Source: Sinomonas notoginsengisoli (lineage in GTDB: Bacteria > Actinomycetota > Actinomycetes > Actinomycetales > Micrococcaceae). Taken from it: 64,000 nucleotides of DNA. The translations under genes were made by a program, and so were the position numbers. Under the pieces are notes generated by a model. The model was not told the DNA's origin. It saw nothing but the letters and a program-made list of their open reading frames with translations, and did no database searches. Below are positions 1-9,464 of this stretch, piece by piece (position 1 is the first letter of the stretch; every line of letters starts with the position of its first letter). The DNA lies in contig NZ_JAIZDP010000009.1 in NCBI RefSeq assembly GCF_021554725.1, positions 46,053 through 110,052 of the forward strand. The letters are read 5' to 3'.

Positions 1-370
1 TGACCGAGTGCCCCTCGAGGATCTGGGCCCCGGCGGCACGGGCGTGCTCTGCCAGTGCCTCGTCGAAGCCGAGGCGTGTGCGCACCAGACCGTAGTCCGG
101 GAAGCCCTCGAGGTCCGGCCAGGGCAGCTCGAGCCGATGGCCGCCGGCGATAAGGCGCAGGCCGCGGTTGCGCCGCCAGCCGTCCTCGACGGCGTGCGGG
201 AGGCCGAGGAGCTGGATCTCGCGGACCGCGCGGGGTGTGAGCCCGTCGCCGCACACCTTCTCGCGCGGGAAGCGCGTCTTCTCGAGCACGGTGACAGGCA
301 CGCCGGCGCGGGCCAGGTAGTGCGCTGCAGTCGAGCCGGCGGGACCGGCCCCGATGACGAGGACTTCCAT
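1..370 (-). CDS. MenJ-like geranylgeranyl reductase family flavoprotein (N-terminal part)
   Basis: Only the first about 123 residues lie in the window; the rest runs off the left edge. The N-terminus starts MEVLVIGAGPAGSTAAH, a Rossmann GxGxxG FAD-binding motif, followed by the acidic residue that ends the second strand (VTVLEK) and then KVCGDGLTPRAV, typical of the geranylgeranyl reductase family. Members reduce double bonds of prenyl chains; in actinobacteria MenJ reduces one isoprene unit of menaquinone. The start lies 8 bp after the menG stop, so it is probably co-transcribed with menG, which supports a menaquinone side-chain role. The exact substrate is inferred from that neighbour only. 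Confidence 0.8.
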   Translation of the reverse strand, partial: MEVLVIGAGPAGSTAAHYLARAGVPVTVLEKTRFPREKVCGDGLTPRAVREIQLLGLPHAVEDGWRRNRGLRLIAGGHRLELPWPDLEGFPDYGLVRTRLGFDEALAEHARAAGAQILEGHSV

Positions 371-378
371 GGGTGCCG

Positions 379-1161
379 TCAGTGCGCGGCGGAGCGGCGG
401 GCGCGGCGGACCTTCGTGAGCGGCACGGCCGCTGGCGCCGTGGCCGCCGCGGGCTTGTGGGCCCGATGCACGGCGACGATGCCGCCGGAGAGGTTCCGGT
501 AGGTCACGTCCGTCCAGCCGGCTTGGGTGAGCCACGCGGCGAGGTTGTCCTGGTCCGGCCACGCCCGGATCGACTCGGCGAGGTACACGTAGGCATCCGG
601 GTTCGAGGACGCCCGGCGGGCCACCTCCGGGAGGGCACGCATGAGGTACTCGATGTACATGGTGCGCCAGAGCGGGTTGGTGGGCGTGGAGAACTCGGCG
701 ATCACGAGCCGGCCGCCCGGCTTGGTCACGCGCAGCATCTCCGCCAGGGCCTTGCGGGGCTCGTTGACGTTGCGCAGGCCGAAGCTGATCGTGACGGCAT
801 CGAAGGAGTTCTCCGCAAACGGCAGGCTGGTCGCGTCCCCGGCGATGAAGTCGATGTCCGGGCGCCGGCGCTTGCCCACGCGGAGCATGCCGAGCGAGAA
901 GTCGCAGGCCACGACGTCCACTCCGGCATCCGCATACGGCTCGGAGGAGGTGCCCGTCCCCGCGGCGAGGTCGAGGACGCGCTGGCCCGGGTCCGCGTCG
1001 ACCGCCTCGAGGACCACCTTCCGCCACCGGCGGGTCTGGCCGAGCGAGAGGAGGTCGTTCATCACGTCGTACCGAGGGGCCACCTCGTCGAACATGGTGG
1101 CGACCTCGTCGGGCCGCTTCTCGAGGGATGCCCTGCTGCCTGCGTTGTTCACCCGCACCAT
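379..1161 (-). CDS. menG: Demethylmenaquinone methyltransferase
   Basis: A 260-residue class I SAM methyltransferase that methylates demethylmenaquinone in the last step of menaquinone synthesis. It shows the UbiE/MenG signature [16 protein letters not shown] (residues 31-46; the usual His of this signature is Thr here), the SAM loop [10 protein letters not shown] (62-71) and the second signature [15 protein letters not shown] (144-158). The C-terminal 25 residues are a basic, Ala/Pro-rich tail not expected in the catalytic fold. It is transcribed away from menF, with 50 bp between the two starts, and is followed by the MenJ-like gene. Confidence 0.95.
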   Translation of the reverse strand: MVRVNNAGSRASLEKRPDEVATMFDEVAPRYDVMNDLLSLGQTRRWRKVVLEAVDADPGQRVLDLAAGTGTSSEPYADAGVDVVACDFSLGMLRVGKRRRPDIDFIAGDATSLPFAENSFDAVTISFGLRNVNEPRKALAEMLRVTKPGGRLVIAEFSTPTNPLWRTMYIEYLMRALPEVARRASSNPDAYVYLAESIRAWPDQDNLAAWLTQAGWTDVTYRNLSGGIVAVHRAHKPAAATAPAAVPLTKVRRARRSAAH

Positions 1162-1196
1162 TCTGCCAAACTTCTCGGCGGCGCCCCGTCCTTGAG

Positions 1197-1212
1197 TACT
1201 CTTGATCCATCA
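1197..1212 (+). promoter_or_regulatory. Putative leaderless promoter of menF
   Basis: TACTCT (1197-1202) fits the actinobacterial TANNNT -10 hexamer and ends 9 nt before the menF ATG. No Shine-Dalgarno sequence is visible between them, so transcription would begin almost at the start codon. No good -35 is seen. Confidence 0.45.
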
Positions 1213-2531
1213 TGAAGCACCCCTTGCGCGCCCTCACGGTCGATCTGGGCACCACCGACCTCCCAGCGCTCCTGAGCGATCCCGACGCGCAATGCTGGAT
1301 CCGCCGCGGTGAGGGCCAGGTCGGCTTCGGCGAGGCGGCGCGGTTCTCCGTCACCGGTCCGGAACGGTTCATCGAGGCCGAGGCGTGGTGGAAGCAGACC
1401 GTCCTCGAGGCCCAGATCCGTGACGACGTTCAGCATGCCGGGACCGGGCTTCTCGCCTTCGGCAGCTTCGCGTTCTCCAAGACCTCCCCATGCCCCTCGC
1501 GGCTCGTCGTGCCCGAACTGACCGTCGGCCTCCGGGACGGGCGCGCCTGGGCCACGCTGGTGACCGGCAGCGAGCCGTCCAAGGCCGAGGTGAGGGGCGC
1601 CGTCGTGCGCGCCCTCGCAGGAGAGCGGAAGCGCACGACGGCGGCGGTCGGCTCGGCGGGCAGCCTCGCCTCGGGCGGCGCGGGCCTCGCCGGGCCCGTG
1701 ACCCTCGGACCGGGTGCGCTGGGGGAACAGACCTGGATGGACGCGGTGTCCGCGGGGGTGGCGCACATCGCTGCCGGGGAGCTCGAAAAGCTCGTGCTCG
1801 CGCGGGACATCGTGGTCGAGAAGGGCGCGGGGATCGCGCGCAACGAGGTGCTGCGGTGGCTCGCGGCCGCCTACCGGGACACGTGGGTCTACGGCGTGGA
1901 CGGGCTGGTGGGCGCCACCCCTGAGATGCTCATCCAGGTCGCGGGGCGCACGGCCCAGGCGAGGGTGCTCGCGGGGACGCTGGACCGGCGCGAGGCGAAC
2001 GGCAAGGGCCTCGACTACGCCGAGCGGGTGCTCGCCGGGTCGCCGAAGCAGCGGCACGAGCACGAGATCGCGATCCAGTCGCTCACCACAGCCCTCGAGC
2101 CGTTCTCGGAGGCCATGAACTCCCATGCCGAGCCGTTCATCCTCGAGCTGCCCAACGTCTTCCACCTGGCCTCGGATGTGAAGGCGGAGCTCGCCGACGT
2201 CGAGGGGCACGTGCCGACCTCGCTGGCGCTCATCAACGCCCTGCACCCGACGGCGGCTGTGTGCGGCACCCCGACCGAGGTGGCGGGCGCCCTGATCCGT
2301 GAGCTCGAGGCCATGGACCGCGGACCGTACGCGGGGCCGGTGGGGTGGCTCGACGCTGCGGGGAACGGCGAGTGGGGCATCGCGCTGCGCGGCGGGGTGA
2401 TCGAGTCGCCTACTGCCATGCGGCTCTACGCGGGGTGCGGGATCGTCGAGGCGTCGGACCCTGCGGCGGAGCTGGCCGAGACGTGGGCCAAGTTCCGCCC
2501 GATGCTCGAGGCGCTCGGCGTCGAGCGCTAG
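1212..2531 (+). CDS. menF: Isochorismate synthase
   Basis: A 439-residue chorismate-utilising enzyme (MenF/EntC type) that isomerises chorismate to isochorismate, the first committed step of menaquinone synthesis. The C-terminal chorismate-binding domain is clear: VGATPEMLI (about 233-241), PTAAVCGTPTEVA (about 346-358), GPYAGPVGWLD (about 372-382) and YAGCGIVEASDP (about 406-417). An anthranilate synthase or salicylate synthase would share this fold, but menG, menD and menC nearby favour MenF. It is divergent from menG and convergent with the ABC importer, with a hairpin terminator between. Confidence 0.9.
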   Translation: MKHPLRALTVDLGTTDLPALLSDPDAQCWIRRGEGQVGFGEAARFSVTGPERFIEAEAWWKQTVLEAQIRDDVQHAGTGLLAFGSFAFSKTSPCPSRLVVPELTVGLRDGRAWATLVTGSEPSKAEVRGAVVRALAGERKRTTAAVGSAGSLASGGAGLAGPVTLGPGALGEQTWMDAVSAGVAHIAAGELEKLVLARDIVVEKGAGIARNEVLRWLAAAYRDTWVYGVDGLVGATPEMLIQVAGRTAQARVLAGTLDRREANGKGLDYAERVLAGSPKQRHEHEIAIQSLTTALEPFSEAMNSHAEPFILELPNVFHLASDVKAELADVEGHVPTSLALINALHPTAAVCGTPTEVAGALIRELEAMDRGPYAGPVGWLDAAGNGEWGIALRGGVIESPTAMRLYAGCGIVEASDPAAELAETWAKFRPMLEALGVER

Positions 2532-2560
2532 GGCGAGCCGGCGGGCCGCATTCGCCACGC

Positions 2561-2599
2561 CAGGGACCCCGCAACGGCTTCCTTCCGTCGGGGTCCCTG
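2561..2599. terminator. Hairpin terminator between menF and the ABC importer
   Basis: A perfect 11-bp stem, CAGGGACCCCG (2561-2571) with CGGGGTCCCTG (2589-2599), and a 17-nt loop lies between two convergent genes. There is no long T run, so it may serve both strands. Confidence 0.65.
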
Positions 2600-2640
2600 A
2601 CGGCCTTCGCGGGGTTGCAGTGCCGCGGGCGGCGCTCTCC

Positions 2641-3447
2641 CTAGAGGACCTTGCCGAGGAAGGCCTTGGTGCGTTCGTGCTGCGGGTTGGCGATGATCTC
2701 GCGGGGATTACCCGACTCGACCACCACACCGCCGTCCATGAAGGTCAGGGTGTCCCCGACTTCGCGGGCGAACCCGATCTCATGGGTCACCACGATCATC
2801 GTCATGCCGGACTTCGCAAGGTCCTTCATGACGTTGAGCACATCCCCCACTAGCTCGGGGTCGAGGGCCGAGGTCGGCTCGTCGAAGAGCATGAGCTCGG
2901 GCTCCATGGCCAGCGCGCGCGCAATGGCGACGCGCTGCTGCTGGCCGCCGGAGAGCTGCGCCGGGTAGTGGTTGGCCCGGTCGGAGAGCCCCACCTGGTC
3001 GAGCAGCTCGAGGCCACGCTTCCGGGCCGAGGCCTTGTCTCGGCCCTTGACCTGGACGGGGGCTTCCATGACGTTCTCGAGGGCCGTCTTGTGGCCGAAG
3101 AGGTTGAATCGCTGGAACACCATGCCGATGTTGCGGCGCTGGCGTGCGATGTCTTTGACGGTCAGCTCATGGAGCTTGCCGCCGTGCTCGCGGTAGCCGA
3201 TGAGCTCGTCGTTGACCCAGATCCGGCCTGCGCTGATCGACTCGAGGTGGTTGATGCAGCGCAGCAGGGTGGACTTGCCCGACCCCGAAGGGCCGACCAG
3301 GACCGCGACCTCACCCTGCTGGACAGTCATGTCGATCCCGCGCAGCACGTGGTGCTGGCCGAAGTACTTGTGCACGTCCTGGATCCGGACGAGCTCCTTC
3401 GCCCCGGGGGCGGCGTGGTGGATGCTCTCGGGCGCCGGTGCGCTCAT
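2641..3447 (-). CDS. Amino-acid ABC transporter ATP-binding protein
   Basis: A 268-residue ATPase of the GlnQ/polar amino-acid class that powers the importer encoded just upstream. It has Walker [10 protein letters not shown] (52-60), signature LSGGQQQ (164-170), Walker B LMLFDEP (185-191) and the H-loop His (about 221). The start MSAPAPE is chosen because its ATG overlaps the permease stop by 4 bp (ATGA) and follows a GAGGAG Shine-Dalgarno; the longer reading frame upstream has no such support. Third gene of a binding protein, permease, ATPase operon. Confidence 0.93.
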   Translation of the reverse strand: MSAPAPESIHHAAPGAKELVRIQDVHKYFGQHHVLRGIDMTVQQGEVAVLVGPSGSGKSTLLRCINHLESISAGRIWVNDELIGYREHGGKLHELTVKDIARQRRNIGMVFQRFNLFGHKTALENVMEAPVQVKGRDKASARKRGLELLDQVGLSDRANHYPAQLSGGQQQRVAIARALAMEPELMLFDEPTSALDPELVGDVLNVMKDLAKSGMTMIVVTHEIGFAREVGDTLTFMDGGVVVESGNPREIIANPQHERTKAFLGKVL

Positions 3448-4442
3448 CGTCCGCTCTCCTCGATGTCCTTGCCGGTCACGGTCGGGCCGCCGGGCATGGT
3501 GCCCCCGGGGCCAAGGCCAGCGGCAGCGGCCTTGGCCGCCGCACCGTTCACTGGGGCCTGGACCAGGTTGTCGACGCCCCTGCCGTAGTACTTCTCGATG
3601 TAGTGCTGGCCGACCATGAGGATGCTGGTGACCACGAGGTACCACGCGGCCGCCACGATCAGCAGTGGGATCGGCAGGTATGTCCGGTTCGCGAGAGTAT
3701 TGGTCACGAACGTCAGGTCCAGGGTGAACGGCACAGCGAGGACAAGCGAGGTGGTCTTGAGCATGCCGATCGTCTCATTGCCCGTCGGGGGGACGATCAC
3801 GCGCATGGCCTGCGGCAGCACAATTCGCCACATGATCTTGGTCCCCCGCATGCCGAGCGCCTCCGCAGCCTCGACCTGGCCCTTGTCCACGGACTTCAAG
3901 CCCGCACGGAAGATCTCGGCGAGGTATGCGGACTCGTTCAGGCCCAGGCCCAGCACTGCGGCCCAGAAGGCGTTGAGCAGGTCCTGGGTGGTGAAGCTGA
4001 GCAGCTCCGGGCCGAAGGGGACACCGACGCTCAGCTTCGGGTACAGCACCGAGACGAGTCCCCAGAAGATGAGCTGGGTGTAGACAGGGGTTCCGCGGAA
4101 GAACCACACCCAGAACCACGACGACCAGCGCAGGATCGGGTTGTCCGACTGCCGCATGAATGCGAGGACGACCGCGAGGACGATCGCGAGGACCATCGAC
4201 AGGACGGTGAGGAGGAGCGTCCACCCCACGCCCCGCACCACGTTCACATCGAGGATGTAGAGCGCAAAGGTGTCCCAGTGGAAGTTGGGATTAGTGGCCA
4301 GGCTCTGGATCGCCAAGGCCGCGACGATGAGGATGACGGCCGCCCCGACCCACCGGCCGGGGTGACGCACCGGCACGGCCTTGATCAGCTGCGGCGAGCC
4401 GCCCTTCACGGCCTCTGGGGTTTCGGCCCTATGAACAGTCAT
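3444..4442 (-). CDS. Amino-acid ABC transporter permease
   Basis: About 332 residues, polar amino-acid permease (HisM/GlnP) type, with a long N-terminal segment before the first helix, several hydrophobic helices and an EAA-like cytoplasmic loop (EAAEALGM) that contacts the ATPase. The family domain runs from about residue 85 to 290; the tail is Ala/Gly/Pro-rich. The ATG at 4442 (MTVHRAE) was chosen; a GTG at 4451 that overlaps the binding-protein stop (GTGA) is an equally good alternative, as neither has a strong Shine-Dalgarno. As the only permease gene in the operon it presumably works as a homodimer. Confidence 0.88.
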   Translation of the reverse strand: MTVHRAETPEAVKGGSPQLIKAVPVRHPGRWVGAAVILIVAALAIQSLATNPNFHWDTFALYILDVNVVRGVGWTLLLTVLSMVLAIVLAVVLAFMRQSDNPILRWSSWFWVWFFRGTPVYTQLIFWGLVSVLYPKLSVGVPFGPELLSFTTQDLLNAFWAAVLGLGLNESAYLAEIFRAGLKSVDKGQVEAAEALGMRGTKIMWRIVLPQAMRVIVPPTGNETIGMLKTTSLVLAVPFTLDLTFVTNTLANRTYLPIPLLIVAAAWYLVVTSILMVGQHYIEKYYGRGVDNLVQAPVNGAAAKAAAAGLGPGGTMPGGPTVTGKDIEESGR

Positions 4443-4447
4443 GGCAC

Positions 4448-5389
4448 TCACGACGAGACAGACGGGTTGACTTCGGACTTGGAGACAGCGCCCTCGGAGT
4501 TGTTCCACGTCGCGAGGATCTTCTTGTAGGAGCCGTCGCCCATGAGCTTGGTCAGGGCCTTCTGGACGAGGTCAGTGAGCGCCGTGTCGCTCTTTGCCAC
4601 GGCGATGCCCTGCGGGGCGGCGTCGTACGTGTCGCCGATCTTCTCCACCCCGCCGTTGGTCTGCTGGATGGCATAGCCGGTGATCGGCGAGTCCGCGGCC
4701 ATCGCGTCGAGGCTACCGCTCACGAGGCGGGTATTGAGATCGGTCTGCGCCTTGAGCGAGACGATGTTGATGGCCTGCTTCCCGGACGCCGTGCACTTGG
4801 CGTTGCGGTCCTTGAGGTCTGGATCCTCCTGGACGGTGCCCGTCTGGACGCCGATCGTCTTCCCGCACACGTCGTCCAGCGAGAACTTCTTCGGATTGCC
4901 CTTCTGCACGGCCCACGCGGTGCCGGCATTGAAGTAGCTCACGAAGTTGACGGCCTGGAGGCGCTCCTTGTTGATGGTGAAGGAGCTGATGCCGAGATCG
5001 TACTTGGGGCCGAGAGCGGGCAGGATGCCGGTGAAGTCTGCTGTCTGGACCTCGACCTTGAGGCCCAGAACGGCGCCGATCGCCTTCGCGAGGTCTACGT
5101 CGTAGCCCATCGGCGTGTGGTTGTCCGCGCCCCCGAGGAACTCTGCCGGGGCGTAGGTCGTGTCGGAGCCGACCACGAGGGTGCCTTTGGACTTGATGGG
5201 AGCCGGCACCTGCGATGCGAGCGAATCATCCTTCGCGACGGACGTGGGGTCGAATGACGCTGACGACGCCGACGACGCCGGCTTGCTCCCGCCACCGGTT
5301 TCGGAGGCGTTGGTGCAGGCCGTAAGGGCCAGCGCGCCGACGGCGAGGACGGCCGCGCCCTTGACCGCGAGCTTCGCGGAGAAAGTCAT
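4448..5389 (-). CDS. Amino-acid ABC transporter substrate-binding lipoprotein
   Basis: A 313-residue extracytoplasmic solute-binding protein, family 3. The N-terminus is a lipoprotein signal (hydrophobic run ending in the lipobox LTAC, Cys about residue 25), followed by a Ser/Ala-rich linker and a PBP2-type domain (TLVVGSDTTYAPAEF onward, about 70-300). The substrate cannot be read from sequence; family 3 proteins bind polar amino acids such as Glu, Gln, Cys or Arg. A GAAGG Shine-Dalgarno lies 7 nt before the ATG. It is the first gene of the operon, and its promoter carries a CRP-like box. Confidence 0.9.
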   Translation of the reverse strand: MTFSAKLAVKGAAVLAVGALALTACTNASETGGGSKPASSASSASFDPTSVAKDDSLASQVPAPIKSKGTLVVGSDTTYAPAEFLGGADNHTPMGYDVDLAKAIGAVLGLKVEVQTADFTGILPALGPKYDLGISSFTINKERLQAVNFVSYFNAGTAWAVQKGNPKKFSLDDVCGKTIGVQTGTVQEDPDLKDRNAKCTASGKQAINIVSLKAQTDLNTRLVSGSLDAMAADSPITGYAIQQTNGGVEKIGDTYDAAPQGIAVAKSDTALTDLVQKALTKLMGDGSYKKILATWNNSEGAVSKSEVNPSVSS

Positions 5390-5440
5390 ATGTCTGCCTT
5401 CACTTGGAGGTGCGTGTCGGAAGTGCTAGTGCGACGACCC

Positions 5441-5479
5441 ATCCTACCGTGTCACCAGCAGGATGAGATGTGCATCACA
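5441..5479 (-). promoter_or_regulatory. Promoter of the ABC importer with a CRP/GlxR-type box
   Basis: On the minus strand a TAGGAT -10 (5441-5446) is preceded by a 17-bp spacer and a poor -35 (ATCTCA, 5464-5469). The -35 is overlapped by TGAGATGTGCATCACA (5464-5479), which matches the CRP-family consensus TGTGA-N6-TCACA at 9 of 10 positions. A weak -35 covered by such a box is the arrangement of an activator-dependent promoter. The box was read by eye; binding is inferred. Confidence 0.5.
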
Positions 5480-5574
5480 GACAACTAATGTTTCACCATT
5501 GGACAATATCGGAGAGCCCGAATCAAGCCCGGGGCGAGGAGATGGTTCTGGAATTCCAGACTGGGCCGGTCCGG

Positions 5575-7269
5575 CTAGGACCGGACGCCGACCGCGTCGA
5601 CCACCGCAGCGCGGATCCGGCCATGCAGCGCCCTGAGCCCGCTCCGGTCAACGCGCGCCTCGATGATCTCACGCCCAGCCCGCCGGGGAGCCGAGAGCGC
5701 GTCGGCGGCCTCCGCCGTCGTCCGCACGAGTGTGTGCCGTACCCCGTACGCGGCGGCGAGCGCACGCAGGTCGGCGCGGTGCGGTGTCCCGAAGAGACGT
5801 TCGACCGCGACTCCCGCCCCCGGGTGGCCCGGCTCGCGGCCCACCCTGCCGTGCTCGAGGAGGCCGAAGATCGCGCCCCCGGAGTCGTTCAGCACGACGG
5901 CGCGAACATCGGGTTCCGCCTCCCCCTCCCCGATGAGCAGGCCGCCCGCGTCGTGCAGGAGCGTCAGGTCCCCGAGGAAGACGGTGGTCTCGATGCGACG
6001 GCCGAGCCAGAGCCCACTGGCCGTCGAGACGGTGCCGTCGATGCCCGCCAGGCCCCTGTTGGCGAAGACGCGCGCGGCTGGCTGGGGGGCAGGGGCGGCC
6101 GCGAGGTCCACGTCCCGGATGCCGTTCGACGAGCCGAGCATGAGCTGGCCTCGGGCGTTCTCCCACACGAGCTGCGCGAGGCGCGGCCCCGTGAGCGGCG
6201 CGCCCGGGCCGGTGATGATCCGGTCCACCGCCTCCTGCGCGGCGGCGCCGGCGAGGAGCCACGCATCGAGCCAGCCCTCGGCGCCGCGCCCGGCAAAGCC
6301 GGAGAGGACGTCGAGGTCGTCGATGAGCCGCTCGCGGCGGCGCCCCTCGCGGAACCAGGCGGCGGGGCGTGCGTGGTACAGCGCAGTCTGGACGCCTTCC
6401 CGTGCGAGGAGCTTGGTGACAGGCCGAGAGAGGGTGGGGCGCCCGAACAGGACGACCCGCTCGATGGCGTCCCCAGGCGGCCCGTCGAGCAGGAGCCGGT
6501 ACGGACCCACAGCGTGACCGCCGAACCGCGCGTTCGAGGTCGGCTCCGCGAGGAGCGGCAGCCCGTGCGCGGCTGCGAATGCCTCCGCGAGCGGCCCCGC
6601 ACCATGGCCCGCGAGGACCGCCGTGCGCCGGGGCGGTAGACCGCCGAGGGCCGCGACCGGAGGGCGGCGGTACGCATACGGCTGCACCGGCGGCGCGTCC
6701 CATCCGCCCAGCGAGGGCTCCCAGCCCTCCTGGGGAACGAGCGGCTCGCGGAAGCACAGGTTGAGCTGGGCTGGGCCCGCCGGAACGCCGTCGAGTGCGC
6801 CGGTCGCCGCGGAGAGCGCCGTCCGCACGGAGGACGACGGCGACGCGCCCGCCTCGACCGTCGCCGCGAAGCGCACGTGCTCGCCGAAGAGGTCGAACTG
6901 CTCGGTGGTCTGGTTGGCCCCGGTGCCGTGCAGATCCTCGGGCCGGTCTGCGGAGAGCACCACGAGCGGGACCTCCGCGTGGTTCGCCTCCATCACGGCG
7001 GGCACAAGATTCCCCACGGCCGAGCCGCTCGTGGTGACGACCGCCGTCGGCCGTCCCGAGGAGAGCGCGGCGCCGAGCGCCGTGAAGCCGCCCACCCGCT
7101 CGTCGATCCGGACCACGAGCTCGAGGTGGCCGCGCCCCTCCGCCTCGGCGAGCGCGTACGCGAGCGGCGCGCTGCGGGACCCGGGGCAGACGACGACACA
7201 GCGGACGCCGCCCGCGAGCAGCTCGTTGACTGCTTCGCGGGCGGCGTCGATGGAACTGAGGGGACTCAC
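5575..7269 (-). CDS. menD: SEPHCHC synthase, menaquinone pathway
   Basis: A 564-residue thiamine-diphosphate enzyme that joins 2-oxoglutarate and isochorismate to form 2-succinyl-5-enolpyruvyl-6-hydroxy-3-cyclohexene-1-carboxylate. It shows the MenD N-terminal motif VCPGSRSAPL (about 28-37), RIDERVGGFTALGAAL for the cofactor glutamate region and the metal/ThDP motif NDSGGAIFGLLE (about 461-472). The start is GTG; TACGAT lies 6 nt before it, so the mRNA may be leaderless. PhoX is encoded 38 bp upstream on the same strand. Confidence 0.95.
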   Translation of the reverse strand: MSPLSSIDAAREAVNELLAGGVRCVVVCPGSRSAPLAYALAEAEGRGHLELVVRIDERVGGFTALGAALSSGRPTAVVTTSGSAVGNLVPAVMEANHAEVPLVVLSADRPEDLHGTGANQTTEQFDLFGEHVRFAATVEAGASPSSSVRTALSAATGALDGVPAGPAQLNLCFREPLVPQEGWEPSLGGWDAPPVQPYAYRRPPVAALGGLPPRRTAVLAGHGAGPLAEAFAAAHGLPLLAEPTSNARFGGHAVGPYRLLLDGPPGDAIERVVLFGRPTLSRPVTKLLAREGVQTALYHARPAAWFREGRRRERLIDDLDVLSGFAGRGAEGWLDAWLLAGAAAQEAVDRIITGPGAPLTGPRLAQLVWENARGQLMLGSSNGIRDVDLAAAPAPQPAARVFANRGLAGIDGTVSTASGLWLGRRIETTVFLGDLTLLHDAGGLLIGEGEAEPDVRAVVLNDSGGAIFGLLEHGRVGREPGHPGAGVAVERLFGTPHRADLRALAAAYGVRHTLVRTTAEAADALSAPRRAGREIIEARVDRSGLRALHGRIRAAVVDAVGVRS

Positions 7270-7307
7270 CTTCCCATCGTAGGGTTTCGGCTGGGTTCAG
7301 CGACCGA

Positions 7308-9389
7308 TCACTTGGCGTGGACGGACGGAAGCACCTGAATGATGCTCGGGCGCGGGGCGCGCACCTGGCCTGCGGCGGGGGCAGTGCCCTGGGCAACGTA
7401 GTCCGGGAAGAGCGAGTTCGGTGCCTCGAACGAGCCCTCCTCCCCGGGGTGCTGGACCGCGACGTAGACGTGGCGCTCCTCGTCGTGGACGATCGGGCCG
7501 CAGGTCTCCGCATCGCGCGGGACGGCGAGGAACTGCTCCACCCTTCCACGCTCGGGGCCCTCGAGCGTGACCTTGAAGAGGCCGTCGTTGTAGCCGATCG
7601 CACTCGGGGCGCCGTCCGTGGCGAGCCACATGTAGCCGGAGGAGTCGAACGCGACGTTGTCCGGGCAGGAAATCGGGGAAACCTGGTCTGTGGGGTAGCC
7701 CGCGAAGTACGTGGACTGGTTCTTCGCCGGATCGCCGCAGACGAGGAGCAGGTTCCAGCCGAACGTCGTGGCGGTCTGGTCGCCGCCGTCCTCGGTGATC
7801 TCGACGATGTGCCCGTCCCGGTTCTGGCGGCGCGGGTTGGCCTCGTCCGCTGGGGCGTTGGAGCCCTCGCCGCGTTTGGAGTTGTTCGTGCAGACCACGT
7901 ACACCTTGCCGGTGGTCGGGTGCGGCTCGACATCCTCGCAGCGGTCCATCTTCGTCGCGCCGGCCTTGTCTGCCGCCAGACGCGTGTAGACGAGGACCTC
8001 CTCGACGCTCATGCCCGCGATCGCGGACGTGCCGTCGACGACGAGCGGGAGCCACTCGCCAGCACCGTCGAACGCGCCGTCGGACGGGAGCTTTCCCGTG
8101 CCGTCGATCTCGGCGGCCGGGGAGTGGCCCGTGAACTTGGCGACGTAGAGGTTGCCCTCGGAGAGGAGGGTCATATTGTGTGCACGGTCCGCGGGTGTGC
8201 CTCCGTCGCGATAGGTGTTCTTGGAGACGAACTTGTAGAGGTAGTCGAAGCGCTCGTCGTCGCCCGAGTACGCGACGACCTTGCCGTTCGCGGCGATCCG
8301 GACGTTCGCGCCCTCGTGCTTGAAGCGGCCCAGAGAAGTGTGCTTCTTCGGGGTCGACGTCGGATCCATCGGGTCCACCTCGATGACCCAGCCGAAGCGG
8401 TTCTCCTCGTTCTCGTAGCCGGCGTTGCGGGTATCGAAGCGCGGGTCGTCAAGCTCCCAGCCGCGACCCGTGGCCCTGTCCTGGAGGCCATAGCGCTTCT
8501 GCGCGGCAGACCTCCCGGCGGAGCGGAAGTAGCCGTTGAAGTTCTCCTCGCCGGAGAGGATCGTGCCCCACGGCGTGGTGCCGCCGGCGCAGTTGCCCAG
8601 CGTGCCCCGAACCTTGCGCCCGGTGGGATCCGCCACGGTCTTCACCAGAGCCGAGCCCGCTGCGGGGCCGGTGAGCTCATACTCCGTGTTGAGGAGGAAG
8701 CGGCGGTTGCGCGGCGCCCCCTTGACATAACTCCATGCGCTGTTCTTGTCGCGGCGCGTGAGCTCGACCACGGAGAGGCCGTGGGCTGCACGGGCGACGG
8801 CGCGGACGCGGGCCTTCTCGCCGGCGAGCTGTGCCGCCGGGAACATGATGTCCTCGTTGGTGTACTCGTGATTCGTGAACAGGACTGCGCGGTGGCCGTT
8901 GTCGCCGTCGATACGGAGGATGTCCGTGTAGTCGTTGTTGTAGCCGAACTGCCTGGCCTGGGCCTCGGCGGTCTGGTCCATGACGTCGAACTCGGGCGAG
9001 TCGCTGAAGAGCGGGTCGCCCCAGCGGATGATCGGCTGCCACGAGTAGCCGGACGGCACGGTGAACTCGTCCACGAGCTTGTTCACAGGCTTGATCGGGG
9101 TGAAGTCGAGCTGGCTGTTGACGGCCTTGGCTCCCGGGGCGAGGCGCTGGCCCGCGGCCTCGGCCTTGCCGCCGGTGAACGCGAGGGTGAGGGCGCCGGC
9201 GAGCCCGAGGCCGAGCGCGGAGCGGCGGGAGATGGCCCCGGCTGCGATGTCGCGGAAGTAGCTGTTGGCCGAGGTGTTGCAGACCTCGCCGAGGCACGCG
9301 TTGTCGCACTTGAGCGCGCACGTGACGGCGCTTCGCTTGCCGCGGACATGGTCCAGCATGGGCAGGAGGGGACGGCGGGATTCAGACAA
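7308..9389 (-). CDS. phoX: PhoX-type secreted alkaline phosphatase (DUF839 family)
   Basis: About 693 residues. PhoX enzymes are Tat-exported, Ca/Fe-dependent phosphomonoesterases. A TTG start at 9389 is chosen because AAGGA sits 8 nt upstream; the next ATG further upstream (9467) has no ribosome site. From this start the order is a Cys-rich segment (C24, C28, C32, C37), a twin-arginine motif SRRSALGLG at about 54-62 with a hydrophobic stretch, then the PhoX domain with typical blocks such as GTLGNCAGGTTPWGT and TFGWNLLL. The Cys cluster ahead of the Tat motif is unusual for an exported enzyme. A possible PHO box lies upstream. It sits between menD and menC but has no evident role in quinone synthesis. 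Confidence 0.9.
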   Translation of the reverse strand: MSESRRPLLPMLDHVRGKRSAVTCALKCDNACLGEVCNTSANSYFRDIAAGAISRRSALGLGLAGALTLAFTGGKAEAAGQRLAPGAKAVNSQLDFTPIKPVNKLVDEFTVPSGYSWQPIIRWGDPLFSDSPEFDVMDQTAEAQARQFGYNNDYTDILRIDGDNGHRAVLFTNHEYTNEDIMFPAAQLAGEKARVRAVARAAHGLSVVELTRRDKNSAWSYVKGAPRNRRFLLNTEYELTGPAAGSALVKTVADPTGRKVRGTLGNCAGGTTPWGTILSGEENFNGYFRSAGRSAAQKRYGLQDRATGRGWELDDPRFDTRNAGYENEENRFGWVIEVDPMDPTSTPKKHTSLGRFKHEGANVRIAANGKVVAYSGDDERFDYLYKFVSKNTYRDGGTPADRAHNMTLLSEGNLYVAKFTGHSPAAEIDGTGKLPSDGAFDGAGEWLPLVVDGTSAIAGMSVEEVLVYTRLAADKAGATKMDRCEDVEPHPTTGKVYVVCTNNSKRGEGSNAPADEANPRRQNRDGHIVEITEDGGDQTATTFGWNLLLVCGDPAKNQSTYFAGYPTDQVSPISCPDNVAFDSSGYMWLATDGAPSAIGYNDGLFKVTLEGPERGRVEQFLAVPRDAETCGPIVHDEERHVYVAVQHPGEEGSFEAPNSLFPDYVAQGTAPAAGQVRAPRPSIIQVLPSVHAK

Positions 9390-9464
9390 GGGGAACGTCC
9401 TTACTGGTGCGAGCAGATTGACTGTCCGACCAGACGACCATTCCCAGCAAAAATTCAGCCGATG

